Positions 43,501-51,756 of a DNA stretch of 64,000 bases are shown in pieces. The stretch is taken from the NCBI RefSeq assembly GCF_030450055.1, contig NZ_CP118480.1, positions 3,772,842 through 3,836,841 on the forward strand. The letters are read 5' to 3'. How positions within the stretch are numbered: position 1 is the stretch's first letter; every line of letters begins with the position of its first letter. Source of the DNA: Gallaecimonas kandeliae. Lineage in GTDB: Bacteria; Pseudomonadota; Gammaproteobacteria; Enterobacterales; Gallaecimonadaceae. Position numbers and translations under genes: made by a program. A model generated the notes under the pieces. The model made no database searches and was not told the origin of the DNA. It saw only the letters and a program-made list of their open reading frames with translations.

Positions 43501-46181
43501 GTGAAGGTACAAGTGACGGTTTCTCCGTCGTCCACGCTGATGGTGGCGATTCGGTTGTTCAGGTCAACCGACGTCGGCACATTGTTGACACCGCCTTTGG
43601 GGTCATCACATTGCAGGTCGATGAGGTCGTAGCCCTTAATCAAGGGATCGTCCTCGGTCACGGTGTAGACCCCGGCAGTCACGTTGTTGAAAGTGATGCT
43701 GTTGGGGTTGGCCGCAGTGGTATCGATGCTGAATGTGGGGTTGATGCTGGCGCCACCGGTGGAGCTGTAGCCGAAGCTGTCGGTACCGCCGATGGTGTGC
43801 TTGACGATGATCACTTGCCCAGGTTCCTGCCTGCGCAGGTTGGTGAAGGTACAGGTCACGGTTTCACCCGCTTCGACGTTGTACAGGGCTTGGCCACTGG
43901 CCTTGTCACCGGAGCTGTTGTTGTCGTCACAGACGACGCTGTCCAGAGACCAGCCGGTAGGCAATGCCAGGTTTTCGCCTACGACGTAGCTGCCGGGTTT
44001 GACATCGAAAGAGGTCTCGGCCTGGCCTGCCGCATCGTAGCCTGTGGGTGTCAAGGTGAAGCTGCCTTCGTCACCGCTGAAGTTGAAGTCGGTCGATACG
44101 AAGGGAACGCCAGCTGGGCTGGTGGCCACCTTGCGAACGATGAGCTTCCCGTGCTTGGTGTTCTCGAAGGAACAGCTGAAGGTCTGGTTGGCATCACCAG
44201 GCAGGTTGACCGAGAAGGTGCAGGTCTTGGCGTTGATGTCGCCGGCACCGCCTGCGGGCGGGGTCACGCCGGTCAGATCAAAGCCGTCCTGTTGGGTCTC
44301 GGTAATGGTGTATTGGCCTTCGCCGAGGTCTGCGCTGAAGTTCACCACGCCACCCGCGGTGGTACCGTCTTCGCTGACGTTGGGGCCACTCAGGTGGAAC
44401 TGCCAGCCGTCTTCATAACCGGTCGGCACTGTGACTTTCACCACTTGTGCCTTGGCCTTGTCGACGTTGTTGGAGAAGTCGACGCTGCCGGCACAGTTGG
44501 GCAGGTTGATGTCAGTGGACTTCAGTGCGCTGACAGGGGTAAAGCCGCTTGTCAGGGACTCAGTCACATCGAAGTGGCCGGGATCCAGGTTGTGCACTGT
44601 GGTGGAGCCGCTGGTCTCGCCTGCGTTCAGGGTGATGGATGCAGGTTGGCCGTTGACATCGAAGTTGAAGGTCGCAGTTTCTCCTCCTTGCAGTATGTCT
44701 TCGCTGATGGACTTGTTGATGGTCAGGTCAACGTAGGCATCACTGTCGATGGTGACTGTGGCGCTGTCCTGGTCGGTAAAGCCATCCGAACCCAGCAGGT
44801 AGGCGGTGTCGCTCAAGGTACCGTTGGTCCGCCTGGGCTCATCCAGGTAAACGGTCTTGTTGAAGGTGACGGATCCGTCGTCATGCTGCTTGTCGGAAAC
44901 CCAGGTCACAGGGCCTGTGGTCTTGTCGCCAGCAATATAGCCGTTTTGGAAGCTGCCGCTTGCGCCGCTGAAGGAGTCAACGGAGAAGGTCAGGCCTGTG
45001 CCGCTGATCACCTCGTCGTCGGTGATGGTGGCAAAGGCGTTCTTGCGGGTGCCTTCCTGTATGGTGGCAGAGGCTTCGGCTGTGGTGTTGCCGGGGACTG
45101 GGACATTGGTGATCTGGTCTATATAAGTGGCGGTAGCCACGTCATGCAGGCCAGTGACGCCAGCAGGGGCGTCATATTCATGTTCCAGCACCACGACCAT
45201 GGCACCAGCTGGTACCAGAACCTGGTTACCTGTCGCCGTATCCAGCAGGCTGTCTCCACCCCCTGTATCGCCGTAGATCTTGTCGGTGACCTGCACCAAT
45301 ATGTCGCGTGTAGAGGGGTTGGTGGCCTTGACCTCCGTCATGACCTTGACCATGCCAGGTATCACTTGGGCTATTTTCCAGCTCACGGTGATCTGGGTGG
45401 TCTTGCTGAATTCCTCTTCACCCAGTTGGCAGGTGTCGCCGAAGTGCAGCATGGCCGGGTTGGCTTCCTTCATGACGGCCCAGACGTTCTGGGAGTCCTG
45501 GGTCGCGTCCATGGTCTTGCTGATTTCCTGCGGGGCTATCTCGGCCACCGGCAAGGAGATGGTGCGCTGCCCTATGCTGTCGAAGTTTTCCTTCATCAAC
45601 TGGGACTGCAAGGAAGAGCCCGAGTAGAGGTGAGCCCCCAGGGCCAACCGCTGCGTATAGTCGAAGACGCAGGTGGTGTTGGGTTCTTGGTGGATCTCCA
45701 GGAGCATGTTGATGGTGTCGTCCACACCGCCGATGATGCCGGCGTCTATCTCAAAGGGCTGGGCCGAAACCAGCTGGCAGCTGGCGTCCGACTTGGCGGT
45801 ATTGATATAGGGCGTGGTGATGACGTCCCAACCTACGTAGCCGTTGAGGCCATGGTCACCGCCGATGCGGATCTTGTAGGTTTGGGATGGGTCGTTTGGG
45901 CCTGTCTTGGCGGTCAGGCGGTGCGGGACCAGGTCCAGCTCGCTCCAGCTCTTGCCCAGGTTACCAGTGGTATATCCCGTATCACTACAGATGGGCACCC
46001 CGGCGGGGCCCATGGATATGGTGCCACCGTGATCGAGGTTACAGCCCTCCTGCGTGAAGGAGACGCCATCGGGGTCGGCCGCCAGGGCCAGATTCCCCCA
46101 GATGGCGAGCAACAGGGCCAGTAGAAATCTGGCTATTCGTCCCGTTGTCAGCCATCTTGATGATGAAATGGAACTTTGCAT
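40548..46181 (-). CDS. Giant secreted repeat protein with SpaA/prealbumin-like domains
   Basis: A 1877-aa exoprotein. ATG 46181 has AGGAGG 6 nt upstream and begins a signal peptide ending LALAADPDG. An N-terminal region of about 450 residues is followed by many prealbumin-like beta domains with the pattern TVTCTFTN, usually one Cys pair each. Four nearly identical 91-residue units sit in the middle, flanked by two copies of a 219-residue block. The C-terminal domain starts TIGYWKNWTSCDGRGHQ. There is no LPXTG or transmembrane tail, so it is probably released or surface-bound. Adjacent to the gsp operon on the same strand; inferred to be an adhesin or matrix protein and a possible type II substrate. 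Confidence 0.8.
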   Translation of the reverse strand: MQSSISSSRWLTTGRIARFLLALLLAIWGNLALAADPDGVSFTQEGCNLDHGGTISMGPAGVPICSDTGYTTGNLGKSWSELDLVPHRLTAKTGPNDPSQTYKIRIGGDHGLNGYVGWDVITTPYINTAKSDASCQLVSAQPFEIDAGIIGGVDDTINMLLEIHQEPNTTCVFDYTQRLALGAHLYSGSSLQSQLMKENFDSIGQRTISLPVAEIAPQEISKTMDATQDSQNVWAVMKEANPAMLHFGDTCQLGEEEFSKTTQITVSWKIAQVIPGMVKVMTEVKATNPSTRDILVQVTDKIYGDTGGGDSLLDTATGNQVLVPAGAMVVVLEHEYDAPAGVTGLHDVATATYIDQITNVPVPGNTTAEASATIQEGTRKNAFATITDDEVISGTGLTFSVDSFSGASGSFQNGYIAGDKTTGPVTWVSDKQHDDGSVTFNKTVYLDEPRRTNGTLSDTAYLLGSDGFTDQDSATVTIDSDAYVDLTINKSISEDILQGGETATFNFDVNGQPASITLNAGETSGSTTVHNLDPGHFDVTESLTSGFTPVSALKSTDINLPNCAGSVDFSNNVDKAKAQVVKVTVPTGYEDGWQFHLSGPNVSEDGTTAGGVVNFSADLGEGQYTITETQQDGFDLTGVTPPAGGAGDINAKTCTFSVNLPGDANQTFSCSFENTKHGKLIVRKVATSPAGVPFVSTDFNFSGDEGSFTLTPTGYDAAGQAETSFDVKPGSYVVGENLALPTGWSLDSVVCDDNNSSGDKASGQALYNVEAGETVTCTFTNLRRQEPGQVIIVKHTIGGTDSFGYSSTGGASINPTFSIDTTAANPNSITFNNVTAGVYTVTEDDPLIKGYDLIDLQCDDPKGGVNNVPTSVDLNNRIATISVDDGETVTCTFTNRKRGQIILVKNTVGGDGTFTFNHSIAGLDSSLTTSGNTAQDASDPLVPGTYSISENVPAGWDLTGSSCDDGSAPGAIDLQAGETVTCTFTNTKRGQIILVKNTVGGDGTFTFNHSIAGLDSSLTTSGNTAQDASDPLVPGIYSISENVPAGWDLTGSSCDDGSAPGAIDLQAGETVTCTFTNTKRGQIILVKNTVGGDGTFTFNHSIAGLDSSLTTSGNTAQDASDPLVPGIYSISENVPAGWDLTGSSCDDGSAPGAIDLQAGETVTCTFTNTKRGQIILVKNTVGGDGTFTFNHSIAGLDSSLTTSGNTAQDASDPLVPGIYSISENVPAGWKLTGSSCDDGSAPGAIDLQAGETVTCTFTNTKNGKLIVQKVATSPAGVPFVSTDFNFNGDEGNFTLTPTGYDAAGLAETSFDVEPGSYVVGENLALPTGWSLDSVVCDDNNSSGDKASGQALYNVEAGETVTCTFTNLRRQEPGTVIIVKHSIGGTDSFGYSSTGGASIAPTFSLDTTSLNPNSITFNNVTAGVYSVTEDDPLLKGYDLIDLQCDDPKGGVNNVPTSVDLNNRVATISVDDGETVTCTFTNRKRGKIIIVKDADPTDTGQSFEFASSYQANFFLMHGQSNESGWLVPGSYNVSELTPDGWDLSGAECDDGSPVSNIDLNNGEVVTCTFYNVQRGMADVVKTVSGQPLANGDQYTFEIRLGDGTGAAIATATATGPQALGEAVDFSCSGSSSYCVDVNGMAKLRIYDNGTTPVTYAFCETNMLPGWSNNSLDGDTWFVPGGGDPNVDNSTECINFTLSPGETRHFHIDDVPPPGGSARTIGYWKNWTSCDGRGHQEAVLDENLPITLWSGFVIGDADPTIPDPDCAVAVDLLDKRDIADPTLVRDGKKKAGDPAYGLAAQYVGYLLNVNAGAGSCPAVTDAAVQAAALLAEIGFNGTGDYLVKPKGKNAGGSAYTPERAALANQLAGIFDSYNNNLLCP
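41736..42392 (-). repeat. 657-bp block, second copy
   Basis: This block is repeated at 43491-44147, offset by exactly 1755 bp. It encodes KLIV-start prealbumin domains (KVATSPAGVPFVSTDFNF, then KGYDLIDLQCDDPKGGVNN). The two copies differ at scattered bases. Confidence 0.85.
42399..43490 (-). repeat. Four tandem, nearly identical 273-bp units
   Basis: Units occupy 43218-43490, 42945-43217, 42672-42944 and 42399-42671. Each encodes 91 residues starting RGQIILVKNTVGGDGTFTFN and ending ETVTCTFTNTK. Differences between units are a handful of bases, mostly near the unit ends, so recent duplication or gene conversion is likely. The first unit has the start IILVKNT shared with its neighbour domain. 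Confidence 0.92.
43491..44147 (-). repeat. 657-bp block, first copy
   Basis: Partner of 41736-42392. The two blocks bracket the four tandem units in direct orientation, so recombination between them could delete or amplify the units. Confidence 0.85.
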
Positions 46182-46400
46182 GTGCCACCTCCTGTGGCCC
46201 CGGGTTTTGCCCAGGGGCCATGAGTCCCTCTCCAGGCCTGGGCTGCATCCGGTGCCAACGGTTGGGCAGCACAGACCCCTTTGGGACGGTTGTGTACATT
46301 CGACATGGACGTCGCCCCTCATGGGGCTCGGTCGGCTCTCGAATTGCCGTACCCGGCTAAGCCGGTACCGGCCTATAAGAGGCAAGCTCCATGCCCAGTT
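46182..46400 (-). promoter_or_regulatory. Structured GC-rich leader of the giant exoprotein gene
   Basis: Read on the minus strand this gap has a series of potential hairpins: CCGGC-TTA-GCCGG, CGGC...GCCG and GCCCC-ATGA-GGGGC. They lie between about 46300 and 46375, upstream of the ribosome binding site. No known riboswitch class was recognised and the GEMM core CGCAAAGCC is absent. It could be a regulated 5' leader or simply GC-rich DNA. Confidence 0.3.
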
Positions 46401-46516
46401 TTTAAGCTTATGAAATTGAAGTGTTTTATGGTTTTTTTGCCGAGGGGAAGGCTGAAACTGTTAGAGGATCGATACAACTTTTTGGATACTTTTCAGTAAG
46501 CCATTGAATAGAAATG

Positions 46517-46552
46517 AAAAGGCACTGTTAATCTGCTTTAACAGTGCCTTTT
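46517..46552 (-). terminator. Terminator of the gsp operon
   Basis: A 15-bp perfect stem (AAAAGGCACTGTTAA / TTAACAGTGCCTTTT) with a 6-nt loop, 20 nt after the gspD stop on the minus strand. It separates the gsp operon from the giant exoprotein gene. Confidence 0.9.
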
Positions 46553-46572
46553 TTCGTGTCTACAGGATCAGC

Positions 46573-48723
46573 TCAGTAACTGCTGCCCAGGGATTTGAAA
46601 TCCACGCCTTTGAGCTTACGGCGGTACTCGTCTGTGACCTCCCTGGCGTCGTCCTTGTCGGCGACGGCGGTGGGGGTGATCATCACCACCAGCTCGGTGC
46701 GCTTGCTGCTGGTGCCCTTGGAGCCGAACAGCCAGCCCAGTATGGGGATGTGGCGCAGTCCAGGTACACCGTCGCTGTCTTGGGTCTTGTTGTCGCGTAT
46801 GAGGCCGCCCAGCACCAGGGTTTCGCCGCTCTGTACTGCCACCGAGGTGGCGATACGCCTCTGGGTGATGGTGGGGCTGTCGATGTCGGAGGTGGTGGTC
46901 TTGGCCACGTCGTTCACTTCCTGGGTGATGTCCAGCACCACCATGCCGCCGGCGTTGACTCTGGGAGTGACCTCCAGCATGACCCCCGTATCCTTGAATT
47001 GGATGGTGCTGGTGATATTGCCGAGATCCGAGGAGGTATTGGTGGTCTGGGAGGTGCGTACTGGCACCTGGTCACCGACGCGGATGGTGGCGGTGTGGTT
47101 GTCCAGCACCATCAGGGTGGGGGAGGACACCACGTTGACCTTGGAATCAGACGCCAGGGTGCTGAGCAGGGCCTTGGTGCCGGCGGCGCTGAACACCTCG
47201 TAGCTGGCACTGGCCGCAAAGTCGGTGGGGCTCTGGATCGGCAGGCTGCCCAGGCTGCCCCGGCCGGTGCGGCCCTGGCCCAGCTTGTTGGTGAAGTACC
47301 ATTGCAGGCCGTAGCGCAGATCGTCTTCCAGGGTGACCTCCACTATGGTGGCTTCCACCAGCACCTGCAGCGGCAGCACGTCCAGCTTCTGGATGGCCTT
47401 GCTGACCTTCTCATAGTCAGCCGGGGTGGCCATCACCAGCAGGGCATTGGTCTCGTCGTCGGCGATGATACTGACCTCGCCCACATCCAGGTTGGAGGCA
47501 TCCATGGCCGCCGGAGTGGAAGCCGGCATCTTTGGTTTGCTGGCTTCCTTGGTGTCGGCCCCGGTGCTGGCCGGGCTGGGTGTGGCCATGGTCTCGGTGG
47601 CTTTGGGCTTGTTACGCTGGTTGCGGCGCTGGCCTTCGAAGAGGTTGCTGAGCATGTCGGCCAGGTTCTGGGCCTTGCCGTTCTGCACGTAGTAGACGTA
47701 CATGTTCAGGCCCCTGGGGTTCTCGGCCCTGTCCAGCCGCTCTATCCAGGTCCTGGCGTCCTTGACGTATTTCTCCTGGGGCGTGATCACCAGCAGGGCG
47801 TTGAGCCTTTCTATGGGCAAGAAGCGCACCATGCCGGCCAGGGGCCCTTCTGCCGCGTCGCCGAAGATGGCCTCAAGCTCGGAGGTGATGACCGACGGCT
47901 CCACCGACTGCAGCCGGAACAGTCCTACCGACATGCCTTGCAGCTGGTCCACGTCGAACAGCTTGATGGTGTCGGTCAGGTTGACCAGATCGGCCTGGGT
48001 GCCGGCCAGGATCAACAGGTTGCGACGCTCATCGGGTTGCACCACTCCCTGGCGGGGTTTGATGGGGTCCAGCAGTTTGACCATCTCCTTGGCGGCGATG
48101 TAGCGCAGCGGCACCACCATCATCTGGTAGCCCCGGTCGGCCGACAGCTTCAGCTTGGGGGCCAGGCCGGCTGCCACGCCGTCGGCCGGTACCACCCGGT
48201 AAAGGCCATTGGTCTGGAGCAGGGCGGCGCCGTTGGCCTTGAGCAAGGCCTCCAGGGTCGGCACCAAGGCGTCCTTGCTGATGGGCTTGCTGGTCTGCAG
48301 GTTGACGGTGCCCTGCACGGCCGGGTCCACGCTGTAATTCTGGTGCAGAATGTCGCCCAGCACCGTCTTGACCACTTCCCCTATGTCGGTGCCCTGGAAG
48401 TTGAGGGTGACGTCACCCTCGGCCGTGCCACCTTGCTTGCTGGGGCCGGGCGCCAGGTTCACGAAGGCACCGGTGCCGCGGTAGATCTCTTCGTTGGGCA
48501 CCGTCTGCTGAGGCTTGGCCAGGTTGACGGTGCCGTTTTCGCGGCTTTCCATCTTGGCCTGGTCATAGAGGCTCTTCTTGTGGGCGGGCTGGGGTTGGGT
48601 TTTATCGCTGCTGCGCCAGGGGTTGTCGGCGGCGTCTTCGCCGCCGGGCGACCAGGCACAGGACAGCAACAGGCTGCCAAGCAGTACGACAAGCAGCTGT
48701 TTCGGGGTGCTATTGCAAGTCAT
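46573..48723 (-). CDS. gspD: Type II secretion secretin GspD (XpsD-like lipoprotein)
   Basis: A 716-aa outer-membrane channel protein. The lipobox LLSC at about residue 22 makes it a lipoprotein, as in Xanthomonas XpsD. N-domains follow (VTLNFQGTDIGEVVKTVLGD; MVVPLRYIAAKEMVKLL; IIADDETNALLVMATPADYE), with a Thr/Pro/Ala-rich insert, then the secretin core (VTPRVNAGGMVVLDITQEVN; SGETLVLGGLIRDN). Last gene of the operon. The lipid anchor may replace a separate pilotin, none of which is seen here. Confidence 0.96.
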   Translation of the reverse strand: MTCNSTPKQLLVVLLGSLLLSCAWSPGGEDAADNPWRSSDKTQPQPAHKKSLYDQAKMESRENGTVNLAKPQQTVPNEEIYRGTGAFVNLAPGPSKQGGTAEGDVTLNFQGTDIGEVVKTVLGDILHQNYSVDPAVQGTVNLQTSKPISKDALVPTLEALLKANGAALLQTNGLYRVVPADGVAAGLAPKLKLSADRGYQMMVVPLRYIAAKEMVKLLDPIKPRQGVVQPDERRNLLILAGTQADLVNLTDTIKLFDVDQLQGMSVGLFRLQSVEPSVITSELEAIFGDAAEGPLAGMVRFLPIERLNALLVITPQEKYVKDARTWIERLDRAENPRGLNMYVYYVQNGKAQNLADMLSNLFEGQRRNQRNKPKATETMATPSPASTGADTKEASKPKMPASTPAAMDASNLDVGEVSIIADDETNALLVMATPADYEKVSKAIQKLDVLPLQVLVEATIVEVTLEDDLRYGLQWYFTNKLGQGRTGRGSLGSLPIQSPTDFAASASYEVFSAAGTKALLSTLASDSKVNVVSSPTLMVLDNHTATIRVGDQVPVRTSQTTNTSSDLGNITSTIQFKDTGVMLEVTPRVNAGGMVVLDITQEVNDVAKTTTSDIDSPTITQRRIATSVAVQSGETLVLGGLIRDNKTQDSDGVPGLRHIPILGWLFGSKGTSSKRTELVVMITPTAVADKDDAREVTDEYRRKLKGVDFKSLGSSY

Positions 48724-48732
48724 GGTGACCCC

Positions 48733-49176
48733 CTATTCTTGTTTCTTTTCAGGTTTTTTGGCGTTGTCACGCCGGTTGGTTGGCCTAGGTACTGCCTTAT
48801 TGCCTTTGGGCTTGGTTGCACCCAGCTCCAGTTCGGCAACCTTGGTTCCAGAACGAAACTTCACCCTGTCCGGCAAGATCTCTTCGACCTGCCAGTTCTG
48901 GTCCAGCGGCATGCCGGGGGAGAGGGTGAGGCGGCGATCATCCGTTTGGGACGACAGCAGGGCCAGGGGTACGTCCCCCTGGAGCACGACGCCGGTGAGG
49001 GCCCACTGCTGTTTGAGGGCCTGGGCGTCGCCGCTGTCTTCGCCGACTTCTGGCCGGCGGCTGGGATTGAAAAGGGGCCTGTCGATGATGCCCTGGAACT
49101 GTTCCAAAGGCGGGAAGGCCGGGACATCGGCCTGGGCCAGCAAGGGAAGCAGCCACCAGAGGGGAACAGGGCTCAT
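48733..49176 (-). CDS. gspN: Type II secretion GspC-like protein (XpsN-type)
   Basis: A 147-aa protein with a hydrophobic start (SPVPLWWLLPLLAQADV) and a GspC homology-region-like domain (DRPLFNPSRRP, LTGVVLQGDVPLALLSS, LTLSPGMPLDQNW). It ends in a basic tail (NRRDNAKKPEKKQE). By position (M-N-D) it corresponds to XpsN, which fills the GspC role of connecting the inner-membrane platform to the secretin. No PDZ domain is present. The start overlaps the gspM stop by 4 nt. Confidence 0.75.
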   Translation of the reverse strand: MSPVPLWWLLPLLAQADVPAFPPLEQFQGIIDRPLFNPSRRPEVGEDSGDAQALKQQWALTGVVLQGDVPLALLSSQTDDRRLTLSPGMPLDQNWQVEEILPDRVKFRSGTKVAELELGATKPKGNKAVPRPTNRRDNAKKPEKKQE

Positions 49177-49772
49177 GGCTGTTCCTTACTCAGGTAACCT
49201 GTGACCTGGAAGCGGACATCCAGGGGCGGCACGCTCTGCCTGGCGCCGAGGTTGGGATTGCCGACAATGCGGTTTGGATTGGCGATGATCACCAGATTTT
49301 CCAGGAACAGCAGTGGCTTGGATGATTCCAAATTATAGAGCAGCTTCACCAGTTCGGCGGTGTCGGCCTTGAGGTAGACGGCCACGGTGACAGAGGCAGG
49401 ATCGGCGCTGTTGGCCGGTTGGGCCAGGTCAAGGCGGGGCTGGGTGCTGATCAGTTGGCCGCCGTTGCTTTCCACCGCCTTGGATATCAGCTGTTGCAGC
49501 CTGGCCGCCGCCAGGGCGGCCTTGCTTTCCGGCAGGTAGAGATCGGCGGTGGGGTTGGTGCGCTGCAGTTCGGCCAGCTGTTGTTGCAGCTGGGCTTCCT
49601 GGGTGGCCAGCTGGCGGTACTTGTCGAGCCTTGTTACCAAGGTCTGCTCGGTATCGCCGTATTGCTGCCAGAGCCCGAGGAGCGGCACCAGCAGCCATTG
49701 CCAGAGCCCCCACAGCGCCAGCACCAGTATGGCCAGGGCCAGCAGCTGCTGCTGGCGGGCGCTGAAGTTCAT
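49173..49772 (-). CDS. gspM: Type II secretion inner-membrane protein GspM
   Basis: A 199-aa bitopic protein. A membrane helix at about residues 10-30 (LLALAILVLALWGLWQWLLV) leads to a coiled-coil region (LDKYRQLATQEAQLQQQLAE) and a ferredoxin-like periplasmic domain. It pairs with GspL at the platform. The start overlaps the gspL stop by 4 nt. Confidence 0.85.
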   Translation of the reverse strand: MNFSARQQQLLALAILVLALWGLWQWLLVPLLGLWQQYGDTEQTLVTRLDKYRQLATQEAQLQQQLAELQRTNPTADLYLPESKAALAAARLQQLISKAVESNGGQLISTQPRLDLAQPANSADPASVTVAVYLKADTAELVKLLYNLESSKPLLFLENLVIIANPNRIVGNPNLGARQSVPPLDVRFQVTGYLSKEQP

Positions 49773-50836
49773 GGCGCCTTCCCCTGCTGGCTGAGCTGGG
49801 CGCTGATCACGAACCGTTCCTTCTGGGTGCGGGAGTTGAGGGTCACGGGGGAGGCGAAGCTGACGTTTTCGAATAAGGGGGAGGCGTCCAAGAGCCCGAT
49901 CAGGGCAGAGGCGTTGCTGGATTCACCCTGGATGGAGAGCTGCCCCTTTTGCAGCTCCAACCGGGTCAGCCAGGTCTGGTCCGGCAGCAGCCGGGTCAAT
50001 TCGTCCAACACCATCAGCATGGGAATGTCCTGGCCTTTGCGGGTCAGCAGGATCTGGCTGCCCTCGGTGAGCAGGCGGATCTGCTGTTTGGCGGCCATGG
50101 CTTTTTCGGCGGCGGCCTGGGGTACGGCCAGTTCGGCCTCCAGGCTGGCGATATGGCGGTGCTTGAGCCAGAGCAGGCCCAGTACCAGCGCCAACGGCAG
50201 CAGCCAAAGCAGGCCCAGGCGGCGGCCCTGCCGGGCGGTCCTGGTGCCTAGCAGGATCATGGGGGGCTGGTCCGGGCTGTCCAGGCTCACCCTGCCCGGG
50301 GCCAGCCCCAGGGTCTTGAGCTTGTCCAGCAGCGGGTCCAGCAGCTGGCGGGTGGCCACCAGCAGGTCCAGGCTGAGCATGCCGGCCTGATTGTCTCGGG
50401 ATTTGACCCTGAAGCCGAAGTAGACCTGGTCGCCTTGGAAGGGGGTGTGGCGGTTCATCTCGAAACCCAGCACGTCGGCCAGGCGCGGCTCTGTGGCCAG
50501 GGGCAGGGACAGGGTCTTGCGCAGCATCCGGTCGGCGGGCAACAGCAGCATCACCTCTGCCTTGTTGGCCTGGCGTTCCAGTTGTTGGAGGGTGGCGGCG
50601 GGCAGGGGGCGGCTGTCGTCGTCCAGGGGGATCTCGCCGTTGGCGCTGACCAGATGGAGGTGGCCCTGCTGGTAGCTCAGCAGCACAGGTGCCTTGCTGG
50701 TGGAAAAAGTGCGGCGCCAAGCCTCTGGCAACAGGGAGGATAGCTGGCCGCGCCACCAATGCCAGAACCTGCCCCAACTGCCCTTGAGGTCCCCCAGTCG
50801 TGCTGTTGTGTCGAGCTGGCCCTTGGCCATGGTCAT
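49769..50836 (-). CDS. gspL: Type II secretion inner-membrane protein GspL (PilM/PilN-type fusion)
   Basis: A 355-aa protein. The cytoplasmic half has an actin-like/PilM-like stretch (LPATEPRLADVLGFEMNRHT-like), one membrane helix near residues 205-225 and a PilN-like periplasmic domain (MLVLDELTRLLPDQTWLTRL). It docks the GspE ATPase to the membrane. An ATGA overlap joins it to gspK, so the ATG at 50836 is used. Confidence 0.86.
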   Translation of the reverse strand: MTMAKGQLDTTARLGDLKGSWGRFWHWWRGQLSSLLPEAWRRTFSTSKAPVLLSYQQGHLHLVSANGEIPLDDDSRPLPAATLQQLERQANKAEVMLLLPADRMLRKTLSLPLATEPRLADVLGFEMNRHTPFQGDQVYFGFRVKSRDNQAGMLSLDLLVATRQLLDPLLDKLKTLGLAPGRVSLDSPDQPPMILLGTRTARQGRRLGLLWLLPLALVLGLLWLKHRHIASLEAELAVPQAAAEKAMAAKQQIRLLTEGSQILLTRKGQDIPMLMVLDELTRLLPDQTWLTRLELQKGQLSIQGESSNASALIGLLDASPLFENVSFASPVTLNSRTQKERFVISAQLSQQGKAP

Positions 50837-51756
50837 GGCGACTCCTCGTAGCCCTCTGGGTTGGCTGCCGAGCGCTGGATGCGCACTACCACCAGGGGGG
50901 CGTCGGCCAGGCCGCTGCGCTTTTGGACCTCGGCAGTGAGCCTGGTGTGGGTGTGGTCTGACACCCTGGCGTCGGTATGGATAGTGTAGTTCAGTCCTAT
51001 GCCGCCTCCGCTGGTCAGGGGGCCGCTCAAGGGAAAGGGGGGCGGCGGCAGGCCGTTCTCCTGGTTTTGGCGCCTTTCCTGGATGTAGCCGTCCACCAGG
51101 TCGGCGCTGGCGCCCGGCAGGGCCATCAGTACCAGCCTAGGCGCATAGAGGGGCATGACCCCCAGGCGGTGGTTCTTGACGGTAAGCACAGGCGCCAGCT
51201 TCTGGTAGATCGCGTCCGTCATGCCCAGCACCTGCTGGAGCTGGTCCACATCGTCGAAGGGGGCGTTGGCGGGCCCGGCGTCGCGCCCCGCCGCCAGGTA
51301 GTCGGCTTCTTCGGCGCCATGCAGCCGCTTGAGGTCGTCCGGGTCCCGCCAGTCGAGGATGGCGTCGGTCAGGGCCGGCACTTGGTCCTTGTCGACCCCG
51401 GCCGCCAGCAGCAGGTTGGTCAGCAGTTCCTCGTTGATGGCGTTGAGATCCAGCTTGCCCCGCTCGTCCTCGATAGCGAGGCTGACCTGGATGCCGTCGA
51501 TATCCAGTTGGTGGAGTCCGCCATCCGCCAGCCAGGGGCGTTGGTTGGCGGGCAGGCCCAGGTTGAAGCCGGCCAGGCGGATGGCGCCCTCTGCTGCCTT
51601 GCGGCCCCTGGCGTCCTCGGCCAGGTAGCGGGCCTGCAGACCCTGTTCCCGGCTGGTGCCGGCCAGCACTGTTGCCATCAGGCTGAGCAGGGCCAGCAGC
51701 CAGAGCACGGCGACGAGGGCTATGCCGCCCTGGTCAGTAGCTGCTTTTGATTTCAT
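50833..51756 (-). CDS. gspK: Type II secretion minor pseudopilin GspK
   Basis: A 307-aa large minor pseudopilin. The prepilin-like start DQGGIALVAVLWLLALLSLM lacks Glu at position 5 of the mature form, as usual for GspK, which caps the pseudopilus tip. The alpha domain insert contains YLAAGRDAGPANAPFDDVDQ. It overlaps gspJ by 23 nt. Confidence 0.92.
   Translation of the reverse strand: MKSKAATDQGGIALVAVLWLLALLSLMATVLAGTSREQGLQARYLAEDARGRKAAEGAIRLAGFNLGLPANQRPWLADGGLHQLDIDGIQVSLAIEDERGKLDLNAINEELLTNLLLAAGVDKDQVPALTDAILDWRDPDDLKRLHGAEEADYLAAGRDAGPANAPFDDVDQLQQVLGMTDAIYQKLAPVLTVKNHRLGVMPLYAPRLVLMALPGASADLVDGYIQERRQNQENGLPPPPFPLSGPLTSGGGIGLNYTIHTDARVSDHTHTRLTAEVQKRSGLADAPLVVVRIQRSAANPEGYEESP

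Noticed and set aside
43428..46124. A long plus-strand open frame of 898 codons
   Set aside because: It is antisense to the giant exoprotein gene; its length follows from the GC-rich repeats, and the minus frame has signal peptide, ribosome binding site and domain structure.
46230..46260. A TGGCAC...TGCA sigma-54-like site before the giant exoprotein gene
   Set aside because: The spacing between the GG and GC elements is 8 nt instead of 10.
46504..49197. A plus-strand open frame of 897 codons
   Set aside because: It is antisense to gspD and gspN, which are clear family members.
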